The notes below the pieces were generated by a model. That model saw only the letters and a program-made list of their open reading frames with translations, had not been told where the DNA came from and did not search any database. Position numbers and translations under genes: made by a program. 64,000 nt of DNA from Cephalopachus bancanus (Eukaryota > Chordata > Mammalia > Primates > Tarsiidae). This document shows, in pieces, positions 1 to 11,683 of this stretch; the stretch's first letter is position 1, and each line of letters begins with the position of its first letter. The DNA lies in the NCBI GenBank assembly GCA_027257055.1, contig JAPVLO010000179.1:868001-932000 (forward strand), written 5' to 3'.

Positions 1-49
1 GCTCATCAGAGCTGTGAACAGGTCCATTTTCATGTAAGTATATATATAA

Positions 50-125
50 CCCAAGGTCACTGAGCTGGTGCCAGAGCACAACTATAAACCTGGGCTGTGT
101 GGCTCCAGGCTATGCTCCTCATCAC
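50..125 (-). repeat. MIR fragment
   Basis: The run CCAAGGTCACTGAGCTGG followed by GTGCCAGAGC and TGTGTGGCTCCAGG matches the reverse-oriented core of MIR, an ancient tRNA-derived SINE. It is short and diverged. Confidence 0.5.
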
Positions 126-721
126 TTTCTGGGCAGCCACCTGATATATGAACCCCCCATATATATACGCACACACATATATTAAAATTTAAGGTTGAAA
201 AGAACTTTGCATTGCCAGGCACATATTATAAAATTAAGAGTGAGATATGCTAGCTGGCTGGCACAGATTCCATCCTGCACCAGGAGCTCTTCTCCTTGGC
301 TACAGACAAACCCTTATCTGAAAGGCCATCACCATGTTATTTTGAGCTCTTGGTCACAAGAGGAAGAGAATCTTTAAGGGGAAGGGAGGTGCCTGGAAAA
401 AATCAAACAAAAAAATAGATAATCAAAAGACAAGGCATTAATGCTTCCTTCACATGCAAAAAATATTAACTTTACTACCACTCAGAAGGGATCCATAAAA
501 GACAGGGACTGTCAAAAGGATTATACATTTTACCCAGGTCAAGTGTTTGCATTTTGATATTTCACATTCAGCTATATATATCAGGCATGTATCCTTACAG
601 GATAAAGTTTTTTGGAGAATGTTTCAGAGTTTTCACATCTACAGGATAAACAAGAAGAGAATTATACATTGCCTCTTCTGGACCAGGCTCCTAAGATATT
701 TTATGTTCCTTTATTCCTGTA

Positions 722-845
722 CCATGAGATGGGAAAAGAGTGTAAGCCCCACTTCTTTTTTCTTTTTATGAATGAGGAAACTGAGATAAGTCACCTGCCT
801 AAGGACACGGTGGCAGCTGGAATTTAAATTAGGACTGTGTGCCCA
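722..845 (-). repeat. MIR fragment
   Basis: The sequence ATGAATGAGGAAACTGAGATAAG, then GTCACCTGCCTAAGGACACGG and GCAGCTGGAATTTAAATTAGG, follows the reverse MIR core order (gaggaaactgag, then aaggtcacacagct). Diverged but recognisable. Confidence 0.6.
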
Positions 846-923
846 CCTCCAAAATCCACTCTTCCCACACATACCATCACCTGGGATATCGAGAGGGACA
901 GTGGCAGCCAAGGAGATCCAGTG

Positions 924-925
<2 letters not shown>

Positions 926-954
<29 letters not shown>

Positions 955-1217
955 TTGAGTTGGAGTCTCACTCTGTCACCCAGGCTGGAGTGCAGTGGCA
1001 CACTCATGGCCACCCCAGTGTCGACCTGCTGGGCTCGGTGATCCTTCCGCCTCAGCCTTACAAGTAGCCGGAACTACAGGCGCACTACCACGCCTGGCTA
1101 ATTTTTTGACTTATTGTACAAGCGAGGTCTCCTCAAGTTGCCTGGGCTGGTCTCAAACCGGCAGCCTCAGGCAACTCCCAAAGTGCTGGGATAACAGGCT
1201 GAGCCACCGAGCCGGCC
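926..1217 (-). mobile_element. Alu (lineage-specific type), minus strand
   Basis: A poly-T tail is followed by TTGAGTTGGAGTCTCACTC and ends in GGCTGAGCCACCGAGCCGGCC. It is flanked by the near-identical direct repeats CCAGTGTTTCTTTT and CCAGTGTTTCTCTT, which mark the target-site duplication. Confidence 0.9.
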
Positions 1218-2177
1218 CAGTGTTTCTCTTTTTAAATGAAAAACTGAAAGTGAAAATTTGACGGTAACTTGCAATTCTTTAGCCAATCAACAAGAGTGCC
1301 AAGGTTCTACCACACGCCAGGCATGCAGAGGGGAGAAAAGTACATGAAAATCAACAAAGCTCCCCATTTAGAGAGGCCTAGTCCTTCACCCAAGTCACAG
1401 CAGGGAGTCCTGTCAGTTACCTCCTATGGGTTTGCCAGAGTTAGAACTGCAGGTTGGTTGTTTTGTAAACTAAGAAGGTATTCTGGCATGGAGGTTGTCA
1501 GATTGGGGGCAGGGAAACATTTCTGTGGAAGCATATAGTGTTCTGATAAGCGTGTGTTGTGCTTCCCGGTTTTAAAGGAAAAGGATTAACAAACAAACAA
1601 AAATCACACTCAATTAAGGACTATTTTTGGTCTGTAGTTGTGGTTTTCCAAATACTTTCTAAACGTCTAAGATGTGCAATAAAAGGACAAAAGGAGAAGG
1701 ATCCATCTCTTCCTCTGTTGAAGTATCAGGCATTTCACCTCTTCTTGACCATTTTATTATGGCTATCTCCATAACTCACTCCCTTCTGAAAATAAGCCAG
1801 GTGAGCAGGCATCAGCTCTGTGCCCAGTAAGATGGCCAGCAGGATGGTGTCTCTTCTAAAAAGAAAGAGCCTCTCAAAGATACTTGGTGAGTGACTACAA
1901 AGCTATGTTTTCTTCACAAATTCAAGCCAATGTTGATTTGAACAATGTATCTGGCACCCCCAAGGCCAGAGAATAATCTGAACTAATCTGTTCTCAAAGG
2001 AACCCACTCTGCCTTCTACTATCAGTTCCAAGATCTATCGACAGAGGTTTCTGGCAGATTCCACAGCCTGGAGGAGAAGAGGCAATCTCTAAGAATCAGG
2101 ATCTCTATCACGCATAATGAAACTGTTCTTTCATATGAGTGCAGAGAGTTGAAAGGCTGGATGCACTTAAGCCAGGT
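1218..2177. other. intronic sequence, nothing recognised
   Basis: Mostly unique, AT-moderate intronic DNA. A weak LINE/SINE-like trace sits near 1300 (CACGCCAGGCATGCAG). No ORF with coding character and no clear regulatory motif was seen. Confidence 0.5.
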
Positions 2178-2278
2178 CTTTTTTTTTTTGGTAGATGAAG
2201 TCTCATAAACTCAAGCAATCCTGCCTCGGCCTCCCTAAGTGCTAGGATTACAAGCATGAGCGACCCTGTTTGGTCCAG
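2178..2278 (-). repeat. short Alu-derived fragment
   Basis: Poly-T, then GTAGATGAAGTCTCATAAACTC and the pattern CTCGGCCTCCCTAAGTGCTAGGATTACAAG, resembles one Alu monomer in reverse, heavily truncated. Confidence 0.6.
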
Positions 2279-2742
2279 TCAGGTGTTTAATTAGTTTTTC
2301 AACCTTAACAACCCAAAGCCAACCAAATCTGCATACTTTCTCTGAGACAGCTACTTTATTTCACAAAATGGGACACTGAGTAGGCCTATCAGCTTGTGTT
2401 ACATTCATTAAATAAACCTAATCACACACTGCACAGCATACTTGGGTAGGAGAATCAAATGTTAGCTCCCCTCACCACTAACATCTCCCTGAGTCATGGT
2501 GTTACATCATTCTGGCAGGGGAGTCTGTATGAGGTTCTCTCCAGATGGAGTGAAACACTGGAAGACTGCAGAGTCTGGGCTTTGGGAGTGGGAATTCTGG
2601 ACGATTTCCCTGATTCTCTTTTAAGTGAAACACTTGGGCAGATAGTCATGGCTTGGAAGATTGCATATAAATACAGAACAACAAAATAAAATACACTGTT
2701 AAGCATTTTAACCCAGTATTAGATGTTCATTCCGGGTTTTCT

Positions 2743-3027
2743 TTTTTTTGAGTCTCATTCTGTTGCTCAGGCTGAAGTGCAGGGGCACGCTCATGGCCAC
2801 CGCAGCCTTGACCTGCTGGGCTCAGGCAATCCTTCTGCCTCAGTCTTCCTAGTAGCTGGAACCACAGGCATGTGCCACGCAGCTAATTTTTTGTAAAGAC
2901 AATTTATTGTAAAGACAATGTCTCACCAAGTTGCCCAGGCTGGTCTTGAACCCCCAAGCTTAGGCAGTCCTCTAGCCTTGGCCTCCCAAAGTGCTGAGAT
3001 TACAGGCTTGAGTCACTGTGCCCGGTC
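2743..3027 (-). mobile_element. Alu, minus strand
   Basis: Full two-arm Alu in reverse ending TCACTGTGCCCGGTC. Flanking repeats TTCATTCCGGGTTTTC and ATCATTCTGGGTTTTC give the target duplication. Confidence 0.88.
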
Positions 3028-4149
3028 ATCATTCTGGGTTTTCTAACAAAAATCTCTGCCCTAAGATTCCAGAATAAAGTACAAGAAGTCAATTTCCCTT
3101 GACAGTCATACCGCAGCTTCCAGGTAAAAACACTTGTGGACTCCATTTTATGTCTTATCACCTAACATTCAAGGGCAGACCCCCAGAGAACCACTTATGC
3201 AGGGGATTTACACTCATGCGTTTCTTGGACATCCTCAGTGCTGCTGTCAGTGGAGCTGCCAGCCCTGACTGATGGAGTCACCCATACCACCCTGCCTGCC
3301 CAGCAAGCACCATTTCCCGAGTACTCCTGCATCTCAACAAGGACTATAGGGGAGTCAGGCAGAGAGAACACAGGACCACAGCCAGTGACTGAGCTAAAAA
3401 AGGCTTCACTGAAGGACTGTCATCTTCTGAGACCCAGCATCCTCAGGGGACAGGCTGTGAAGTTTAATGCACTGCTGCACAACGAGAAAAATGAAGATAA
3501 AGTAGTAAACTTAAAGAACTTTTAAACTGTGGTATCTTGTCTTTCCTAATTTTTTTGTCCTTTTCAAGTCTTTTTTTTAAAGTTGGTGACAGTTTTTTTT
3601 TAAGTTTAATATTCTTACTTGGTAATAATAATAACCAATAATAAATGAAAAAACTGGCAACCCTACACTGGCCTCCAGCATTTTGTGGGAAATTTTACTG
3701 CCCAGAAAAAAATCAGAATTCTGGTCTAGATTGTCTTACTTTGACTTTTCCTTTACAAATTTTATTTGTAAAAGGCTTAAGATATTTGAATGATTGAATA
3801 TGTAAGTTAAAAACAAATTCAGAGCACTATTTTCATATTCAAATGGCAAGTGACAAGTGATGACAGAGGCACAGTTAATGAAAGTCAGCTGCACTGATAC
3901 CACAGAATATCTTCACAGGGCTGTAACGAGGACCACATCAGAAAGCTAGGAAGGACTTCCCCACGTCTGACCTTCACGTGTATAAGCTACTAGTATTTTA
4001 TTTTTCTCTGTAATGTATTCTTTCAGTGTTCAAATATGCTGCTGCAGTGGTTTTTACCTTTGTTTATTTCTAAATAATGTCTTTTTGCCTCTTTTTTGTT
4101 TTAAATTTTCTCTTTATTACTGGTATGGAACAACTTGGTATTTGGTAAA
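3028..4149. other. intronic sequence, nothing recognised
   Basis: Unique AT-rich sequence, with runs of T near 3545-3605. The open frame at 3238-3525 shows no recognisable domain and is probably chance. Confidence 0.5.
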
Positions 4150-4350
4150 GGTTTTTTATTTATTTTTTATTTTAAAGATGTGGGGTACAACTCAGGATTA
4201 GGTATACAAGAAGTCATTGTACAGGTAAGTTTGGGCTTCCCTTTAGGTACACACTTTGCCTGGTTTGAAGTCAGGTACCCTTATTGATGTTGTGTCCCCC
4301 CTCCTACCCCCCACCCTAGCAGTAACCCACTACTACCTAGTATTTTCAAC
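4150..4350 (-). mobile_element. L1 3' end (GTGGGGTACA type), minus strand
   Basis: T-rich tail, then AAGATGTGGGGTACAACTCA and GGATTAGGTATACAAG, followed by a C-rich CCCCCCTCCTACCCCCC stretch. This matches the antisense 3' UTR of the young L1 group also seen at 19455, 24391 and 52530. It is a short, 5'-truncated copy. Confidence 0.7.
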
Positions 4351-5106
4351 AAAGTAAAGTCAACTTAAATTGCAAAGTAAGCTAAGGAACAGAAACAGTT
4401 AAAAAAAACAACTCATTCGCAGCCTTGGCCCTGATCACTAGCTGTACCACAGAGGGTAAGGTCTGATCTCTCTGGGATAACTTTCAGGGCTGTTGCGAGG
4501 TCTCTTGCAGGTGCATAGTGTAGTAAGTGCTCACCAAATAGCAGCGACTGCTAATAAGACATTATACTCTAGATGCACAGAAAACTAAATTACTCATCCA
4601 ACATCAGTTAGCTCCAGAGCCTAGAGCAAGAGCCCAGATTCCCCATTCTTACTCGAGTGCTTCTTCTAGAACACAATGCTGTTGGAGCAAGGGTGGGGGT
4701 AGGTTGTTACAGATAAAACCATTTCAGTTCAAACAAAATTAACAGCCAGCTTCCAAGAGTTACACAGAAATAAAGCAAAGTTGACAAATATACACACTGA
4801 TGGGGTTGTTTTCTGAAACACATGCTTTATAAATCGCTTTTACCTGTTCATGCTAAACCTACTGGGAGTCCAACAGAAGACCAAGAACTCAGCACTATTC
4901 CACAGAAAGAGCTCCTGCAGCTCCCACCCAGAAGCATGGCATCACCATCACACACATCCATGCCACACAGACTCACAGTCGATAAGTAAGTTTGCTTACA
5001 ACACCGAAATCACTATGAGAAAACAGAAGGCCAGGTATGTTAGACAGTTGTAAATTTCTAGTCAACTAGTTTTTTCTGTTTTTCAAACTTTAAAAAGCTA
5101 CCCCTG
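4351..5106. other. intronic sequence with MIR/L2-like traces
   Basis: The 4440-4680 stretch carries MIR/L2-like words (GTAGTAAGTGCTCACCAAAT, CTCATCCAACATCAGTTAGC), too diverged to assign firmly. The rest is unique. Confidence 0.4.
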
Positions 5107-6362
5107 TGTTGGGAGCCAGCCATAGAGGCCTGCCTGCTGACAAAGTCCAGGGGGCTGAAGACCTCAGGCCGCAAACCGAGCCTGGGCAGCTGAAACCCTC
5201 ACTTCTTCTATTTTTTGTTATTAAAGCAGCCGGAAAATTCTGTACAGTCTGAAGACAAAAAACAAAGTTCCATTGATATTATACATCCCCCCATGCTAAG
5301 GAACTAGAGGAGAGTCTACGAGATAATTACCTTTGCTTTACCCGAACTCCCTCCCCAACCTCCCCAATCTCCTAGTGTTAGGCCATGCTATCAAAAGATT
5401 AAGCATTATGGTTGGAAAAAGTACAATAGGACAGGAAATGCTCCTTTTGATGTTCGTTAAGGAACTCATTGGCCCTGCCAAATAATTACAAGGACTTTAA
5501 ACATCAGTGTGGGTAGATAATTGCTTGATAAATTCTATTCCTTGTAATTGGCGATTAACTAAGAGAAATTCAGAGATGTTGCTTTACCCCAGCTAATTGT
5601 GATTGGTATCGTACTTTGTATTTTAAAGGGGAATGCCAGTTCACAAACTGTATCTATTTGAGTTTTAAATATGGAATTTAACGTATATTTGTATGGCCAT
5701 TTTAATGTTTTGCCACTTCTTGCTATTTAGATTTAGTACATATAGGATTAAGGCTATAAGATTGTGTTACTGTAACATAGCACTAGCTTGCTAAAATGAA
5801 AATGTAATGTGAATTAGTAACTGTAGTTAATAGGTTTCAGACTCCAGTAATCACCGTAAAAATGAGTGATAGACTTCTTTTTGTAGCTTAAGGATTCGTA
5901 TGAGATAAGTAGCTAGATGTGTTGAGGAGGTAATTAGGTTAAGCTTAGTAGACTGAGAGGAATAACATGTCTAGCACAGTAAGATTCTTTTTAAACATAT
6001 CATATGAATTATTAGCTGAAAGTTTGTGGGTTTTCGAGACCTGGTAATTGTCATAGAATAGCTAAGGGGTTTTAGAAGATAACAGTTAGATTAAACGTTT
6101 TAGATGAGAAATGAGAATTGCCTGCTTTGAAGATAATGCTTGCTCTGTTTTCTGTCTTAGGTAAGTTACTGATTGTGTTTAGTTTTAAGAATTTTTGCAA
6201 AATTACTTCCCTGTAATAAGAGTATATAAGCTCACTGTTAACTGGCAATAAACAGCATCTGTCCTGCTTACAACAGAGTCAGTTGTCCAAAGTGTTTCTT
6301 TCATCGCCTACTCCGTTTCTCCTTCGGGAAACCCTGAACCTGGCTGGAGAGGGACTCCCGCA
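5107..6362 (+). mobile_element. complete solo LTR of a betaretrovirus-like ERV (ERVK class)
   Basis: The element starts TGTTGGGAGCCAGCC and ends GGGACTCCCGCA, so it has canonical TG...CA ends with an imperfect terminal inverted repeat (TGTTGGGAG against CTCCCGCA). It is bounded by an exact 6-bp direct repeat CCCCTG (5101-5106 and 6363-6368), the duplication size typical of ERVK integration. A TATA box (6223-6230) and a polyadenylation signal (6247-6252) follow the expected U3-R order on the plus strand, opposite to RAB12. The start resembles IAP-type rodent LTRs (established knowledge). No internal retroviral genes are present, so homologous recombination has left a single LTR of 1256 bp. Confidence 0.88.
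6223..6252 (+). promoter_or_regulatory. LTR core promoter TATA box and adjacent poly(A) signal
   Basis: TATATAAG at 6223-6230 is followed 16 bases later by AATAAA at 6247-6252. Such close packing implies a very short R region: the poly(A) signal lies near or upstream of the cap site, with cleavage probably near 6260-6275. Both signals look intact. Activity is not known. Confidence 0.7.
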
Positions 6363-6442
6363 CCCCTGTAATGTAAATTCTTTTACCAGGCTAGGTAATT
6401 CAATTCTGTGAAGACAAAATCCCATTTGAAAAATAATACTTT

Positions 6443-6716
6443 GGCCGGGCTCGGTGGCTCAGCCTGTAATCCCAGCACTTTGGGAGGCTGAGGTGAGTGG
6501 ATTGCCTGAGCCCATGGGTTTGAGACCAGCCCAGGCAACTTGGCAAGAACTCATCTCTACAATAAATGAAAAATTAGCCGAGCATGGTAGCACATGCCTG
6601 CAGTGCCAGCTACTTGGAAGGTTGAGGTGGAAGGATAGCTGGAGCCCAGCAGGTCGAGGCTGCAGTGCACTCCAGTCTGGGCAACAGAGTGAGACTCAAA
6701 AAAAAGAAAGAAAAAT
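6443..6716 (+). mobile_element. Alu, plus strand
   Basis: Starts GGCCGGGCTCGGTGGCTCAG and ends in an A-rich tail (AAAAAAAAGAAAGAAAA). The flanking repeat AAAAATAATACT is present on both sides. Confidence 0.9.
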
Positions 6717-6751
6717 AATACTCCACCTAGACAATTTCCACTAAATAGGCT

Positions 6752-7258
6752 TTATTTTATTTGTAGAGAATACAGGGTCTTGCTCTGTCATCCAGGCTGG
6801 AGTCCAGTGGCACTATCATAGCTCACTTTCAGCCTTGACCTTCTGAGTTCAAGTGGTTCTCCCACTGCATGTAGCTAATTTTTTTTTTTTTTTGAGTTGG
6901 AGCCTCACTCTGTCACCCAGACTGGAGTGCAGTGGCTGTTCCCAGGCACCACAGCCTCGACCTGCTGGGCCCCGGTGATCCTTCTGTCTCAGCCTTCCAA
7001 GTAGCTGGAACTACAGGCGCGCGCTACCACGCATGGCTAATTTTTTTTTTATTTATTGTAGAGATGAGGTCTCACCAAGTTGCCAAAGCAGGTCTCGAAC
7101 CCTCAGGCTCATGTAGCTAATTTTTAATTTTTATTTTTGTAGAGTTGTGGCCTTGCTATGTTGCCCAGGCTGGTCCTGAACTCCTGGCCTCAAGCAATCC
7201 TTACCCCTTGGCTTCCCAAAGTGCTAGGATTACGGGTGTGAGCCACTGCACCCATTCT
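6752..7258 (-). mobile_element. older Alu, minus strand, split by a younger Alu
   Basis: The first part (about 6752-6880) reads as reverse right arm with CTCTGTCATCCAGGCTGG. The second part (7111-7258) resumes with TAGCTAATTTTTAATTTT and ends GTGAGCCACTGCACCC. The interruption is a separate truncated Alu with its own target duplication. Confidence 0.85.
6881..7109 (-). mobile_element. 5'-truncated Alu nested in the older Alu
   Basis: Poly-T and GAGTTGGAGCCTCACTCTG begin it, and it stops within the left arm at CCTCAGGCTC. The duplication CATGTAGCTAATTTTT occurs at 6868 and again at 7110, proving insertion of an already shortened copy. Confidence 0.88.
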
Positions 7259-7833
7259 AAATCAGTCAATTATTAAAAAGTATTTTTAGTTTTTCATACC
7301 CTTGTAAATTTTGTGTATCTTTTAAACCAAATCAGCTTCTGATTTGATTAACAATACAAAAAAATCTGCTCATTTATAATTTCACATAATAACTCATCTT
7401 CTCAAATCCATAAGAATTTCTACTACAATCATCTATAGAAAAAAAAGCCAAGAGAGTCTGATTTGCTTTACAAAGGCACTTACTGGAAACATTCTTCTAG
7501 TCTCTGAATTTCATGGAACTACCACTCTAGGGACCCCTTGGTGCTGGCATGCTTGTGGACTCCTCCCTGGGTCATGCTGCGGGGCTCATGGTCTTTCCCA
7601 GACACTGTTATCATGAGCAGCACACAACTACAAGCCCCGACACGGTCAGGGAACACTGCCACTGTGGGAAAGAATCCTTCCCTGTGTTGAGCTCACTGTC
7701 CTACATGGAGATGGAACTACAAAAACTGGCCTCAGAAGGACCCTATGAGCTAACTGCTCAAATGGCAGTCACCCAGGTGAGGCTGCCATAATGTTACATC
7801 ACACCCAGCACCATATTCATATAGCATTTTTCT
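7259..7833. other. intronic sequence, nothing recognised
   Basis: Unique sequence. The open frame at 7549-7791 has no recognisable motif. Confidence 0.5.
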
Positions 7834-8124
7834 TTTCTTTTTTTTTTTTTTGAGTTGGAGTCTCACTCTGCCGCCCAGACTGGAGTGCAGTGGCCGCTCC
7901 CGGCCACCGCAGCCTCGGCCTGCTGGGCTCTGGCGATCCTTCCGCCTTAGCCTTCCGAGTAGCCGGAATTACAGGCATGCGCCACCATGCCCGGCTGATT
8001 TTTTTATTTATTGTAGAGATGAGGTCTCGCTGCCCAGGCGGGTCTCGAACCCGCGGGCTCAGGCAATTCACTCACCTCAGCCTCCCAAAGACGTGGGATT
8101 ACAGGCTGAGCCACCGAGCCCGGC
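7834..8124 (-). mobile_element. Alu, young type, minus strand
   Basis: Reverse Alu from poly-T to GCTGAGCCACCGAGCCCGG. A perfect 17-bp duplication TCATATAGCATTTTTCT lies at 7817-7833 and 8125-8141, so insertion is relatively recent. Confidence 0.93.
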
Positions 8125-8141
8125 TCATATAGCATTTTTCT

Positions 8142-9054
8142 AAAGGAACTGGAGGAATGAACTTATCTTCACAACATTCCAATGAGGAGGAAGCCTTTCT
8201 GACCAGCCTTCATCCCAAGCCTGACTGGAGGCATCTCCATTGCACCCCCAAGCACTCCCTACATATCTCTATCACGGCTGTGACCAACCTGTCCTGAGCT
8301 CCCCATGTGCTCGGACCCACCCCTGGACAGGGCCCGTGTTCTGTTTACCACTGAAATCTCCAGTCGGCAGTGTAACACTAAACACACAATAGGTGCTCAA
8401 CAAATGATCTGGTAACTGGAAGGGAAAAGAAACTCTGAGGCAAAAGCTTCATGCTCAGGAGTAGGCCAGGGGTTATGATCTTCCACTGAATGCCCCACAG
8501 TGAGAAACATTTACTGAGCACTTTAAGTACCATAGGTTACACGTGGAGGAAACAAAAATGAGCAGGACAAAAACTCAGCCATCCGCATGGGGAGCACGTG
8601 CCTCTCTTAAGTGGATATATTTATGTGTTTGTTAGAGGGCAGAGAAACACACGGTCTGGTGTGTTTCCTTGGTCTCTGGTTTCTTCCTTATTCCCAAACA
8701 GCCCATGCCACCCTACCAAATCAGTTTCACTGTCATCGTGCCAGTGCTTACCAAGAAGCCTTTATGGTTCCGGGTGCCCACAGGATAGGGTGCCCCTTCT
8801 TTAGCATGGCCATCAAGGTCCTGCAGCATCCATTCCCGCATCCTGCAAGGAATCCTCCCCAGAAGGTGGGGAGACCACTACACTGCTGCTCGGCTTAGAA
8901 AGAAGCCCTTCTCATTCTCCTCTGCCCCACTCTAAAGCACATCCTTGCTCATCCAGCTCCCACTCGGTCCACCAAGCCTTTCTCCACCTAGGGTACTTGT
9001 ACTGATTTCTCCAACACACAGTGTAACCATATTATCTCTCATTTTTACTTTTAA
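8142..9054. other. intronic sequence with an L2/MIR trace
   Basis: Near 8325-8410 the words GCAGTGTAACACTAAACACAC and ATAGGTGCTCAACAAATG resemble the 3' end of L2/MIR. The open frames at 8598-8898 show no domain. The rest is unique. Confidence 0.45.
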
Positions 9055-9293
<239 letters not shown>

Positions 9294-9531
9294 CATTATC
9301 CTTCATTTTTATATATTTAAATGTAGAGCCATAAAAGATTGCTCATTCTGAATTGCTTTTAACACTACTTTATGTCAGGTGCCAAAATAACAGCATAAAC
9401 CTTATTTAATGGCTTAGTAACTCCCTGTATTCTGTATGACCCCAGATTGGATATTTGAAACAGGTATAGCTATACTACTGAATTTTAATACCATGTCTTC
9501 AAAGCCAATATCTTATTTATTTATTTACTTA

Positions 9532-9789
9532 TTTTTTTGAGTTGGGGTCTTATTCTGTTACCCAGAATGGAGTGCAGTGACATGATCCCAGCTCACCACA
9601 GCCTCAACCTCCTGAGTATCTGGGACTACAGGTGTGTGCCACCATGCCCAGCTAATCTTTTGTTTTTTTGTAGAGACAAGGTCTCACTATATATATAGAC
9701 CAGGCTGGTCTCAAACTCCTGGACTCAAGTAGTCGTCCTGACCTGGCCTCTCAAAGTACTGAGATTACATGCGTGAACCACTGTACCCA
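9532..9789 (-). mobile_element. Alu, minus strand, older
   Basis: TTTTTTTGAGTTGGGGTCTT to GCGTGAACCACTGTACCC, diverged throughout. Confidence 0.82.
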
Positions 9790-9907
9790 CCAAGGCCAAC
9801 ATTTTAAAAACAGACAACACAAATATTTCCCAATGATCTAGTACAGAAAAGTACCAAGGGAAGTTCTCAAAACAAAACAAAAATCACAAAAATTAGAGGC
9901 TTAATTT

Positions 9908-10199
9908 TTCTTTTCTTTTTTTGAGTTAGAGTCTCACTCCGTTGCCCAAATTGCAGTGGCGCACTCACAGCCACCCCAGCGTTGACCTGTTGGGCTCAGG
10001 CGATCCTTCCACCTCAGTTTTCCAGGTAACTGAAACTACAGGTGTGCATCACCACACCTGGTTAATTTTTTGATTTATTGTAGAGATAATGTCTCGCCAA
10101 GTTGCCCAGGCTGTTCTCAAACCCGTGGGCTCAGGCAGTCCTCTCACCTCAGCCTCCCAAAGTGCTGGGATTACAGGCTTGAGCCACTGCACCCGGCCA
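9908..10199 (-). mobile_element. Alu, minus strand
   Basis: TTTTTTGAGTTAGAGTCTCA to GAGCCACTGCACCCGGCC, two arms present. Confidence 0.87.
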
Positions 10200-10879
10200 A
10201 TTTTTTTTTGCTTTTATTTATTTATTTTCAATTTTTCCATAAGGCATTTTACATGTTGTACTGCTTTGTTTTGACAATTTAAAACTGATTCGTCTCAAAA
10301 TCCTGTCTTCCAACTACCAATGGTTAAGATACTAAATACATGTATAAGTATATGGAATGATACTTTAAATTCTGTATGCCAAATTTCCATACTACTCAGT
10401 GTTACTTGGACTACCTCTGGGGAAATCCCTTACTGCCAATCCCTGACGGTTACTGCCCTTTATTTTGAGGAATCATTCCATTTATGAAACTCTAGTTTTG
10501 ACTGCTTTCAAGGGGGTTTCCACAGAAACAACTGATACCCCCACCCACCTGATAAACCTCAACGTCAAGTCCCATAAGTACGATTTCATTTAAAAACGTC
10601 CCCTGAAGCTTCAATTTCAGATCCTTGACCAGGAGCGTTACTGCACTCACTTAACTACTGTACTTCACGGAAGAATTATCCCCACATCCACCAGTCACCG
10701 GGTTATTTGAGGTCATGGACAAACACAGCTGAAGTCCCTCTGTCCGCTTTTATAGTTAACACAAGAAACTTCATGCAGTTTTTTTAGCCTTAATATTCTC
10801 CGCAGGCAATTTTAAACTTCATTATTTCAGTGTACCACGAAAATGGGTGCAGAAATGAGAAAACAAGTCCTGGCGTAAA
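10200..10879. other. proximal intron 1 sequence, nothing recognised
   Basis: AT-rich unique DNA grading into the CpG island. No exon or repeat identified. Confidence 0.5.
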
Positions 10880-11454
10880 GTGAAAATACTGCCCCTGAGG
10901 CAAAGCTAAGGGACCCAAATCCGCTAGAGGCGATTCGCCTTGGCCATCGAGCCAGCAGCACGCCCCGTGGGCCGTTAGCATCGACTTCACTGCCCGCCGG
11001 CCTCCCACCTCGCACCTTGTTCCTTCGTCAAGGGCCGAAATTTCCGCGGAGGGGCGCGCCCCCACCCTCGCAGAACCGAGCGGGACCAAGGCAACAACAC
11101 CCCGGCTTCGCGACAGGCCCGTGGAGGAGGGGGGAGGAGACGGCCCGGGAGGCGTGTGCCTGAAAACCCGGCTCCGACCCGGGACGCGGGGCACGAGGGG
11201 CTGGCGCCCAAGAGGACGAAGGGCCGGGGGCCCCAGCGCAAGTCTGCGCCAGACTAAACGGCAATCCCTCTGGCTTGGAGGACTGGCCCCGGGGGCTCCA
11301 CGAAGACGCTCCCCCCCAGATCTCGGCGAGAAGCCCGTCCCCCAAAGGCGCACAGCGGCGAGGTGAAAGCGGCCGACCGGGCGAAGGACACCGGCCCCGG
11401 CGCAGAGGGCGGCGACCGGCCAGCAGGCCCAGCCCGGGGCCCCGGCGCCCTTAC

Positions 11455-11683
11455 CCACGGTGGACTTGCAGGCCTCGCAGAAGGTGTCGTCGGTGAAGCG
11501 CTCCATCAGGCTGGTCTTGCCCACGCCGCGGGAGCCGATGATGATGACCTGCAGCTTGAAGTCGGCCGGCCTGGGGGGCTGCTTCCTGCGGCGGCCCTGG
11601 CCGCCCGACAGCGCCGGGGAGCCCGCGCCCAGGCCGCCGCCGCCGCCCCCGGCCCGCCTCTGCAGCGCGGAGCCCGGATCCAT
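11455..11683 (-). CDS. RAB12: RAB12 first coding exon (partial CDS)
   Basis: Small GTPase of the Rab family. Rab12 acts on recycling endosomes and lysosomes in transferrin-receptor degradation and autophagy, and is a LRRK2 substrate and regulator (family knowledge). The minus-strand reading gives 76 codons plus one base from the ATG at 11683-11681, beginning [10 protein letters not shown] with a Gly-rich, Arg/Lys-rich N-terminus as in mammalian RAB12. Residues 41-49 form beta-1, and GSRGVGKT (50-57) is the P-loop GxxxxGKT. The segment [15 protein letters not shown] (61-75) leads into switch I with its conserved Thr. The exon ends ACCGTGG and meets a strong donor GTAAGG (from 11454 down), in phase 1. 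The remaining exons (G2-G5 motifs, C-terminal prenylated Cys) lie outside the window. The chosen ATG matches known RAB12 but has T at -3 and G at +4, a weak Kozak context; an in-frame upstream ATG exists at 11959. Confidence 0.95.
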
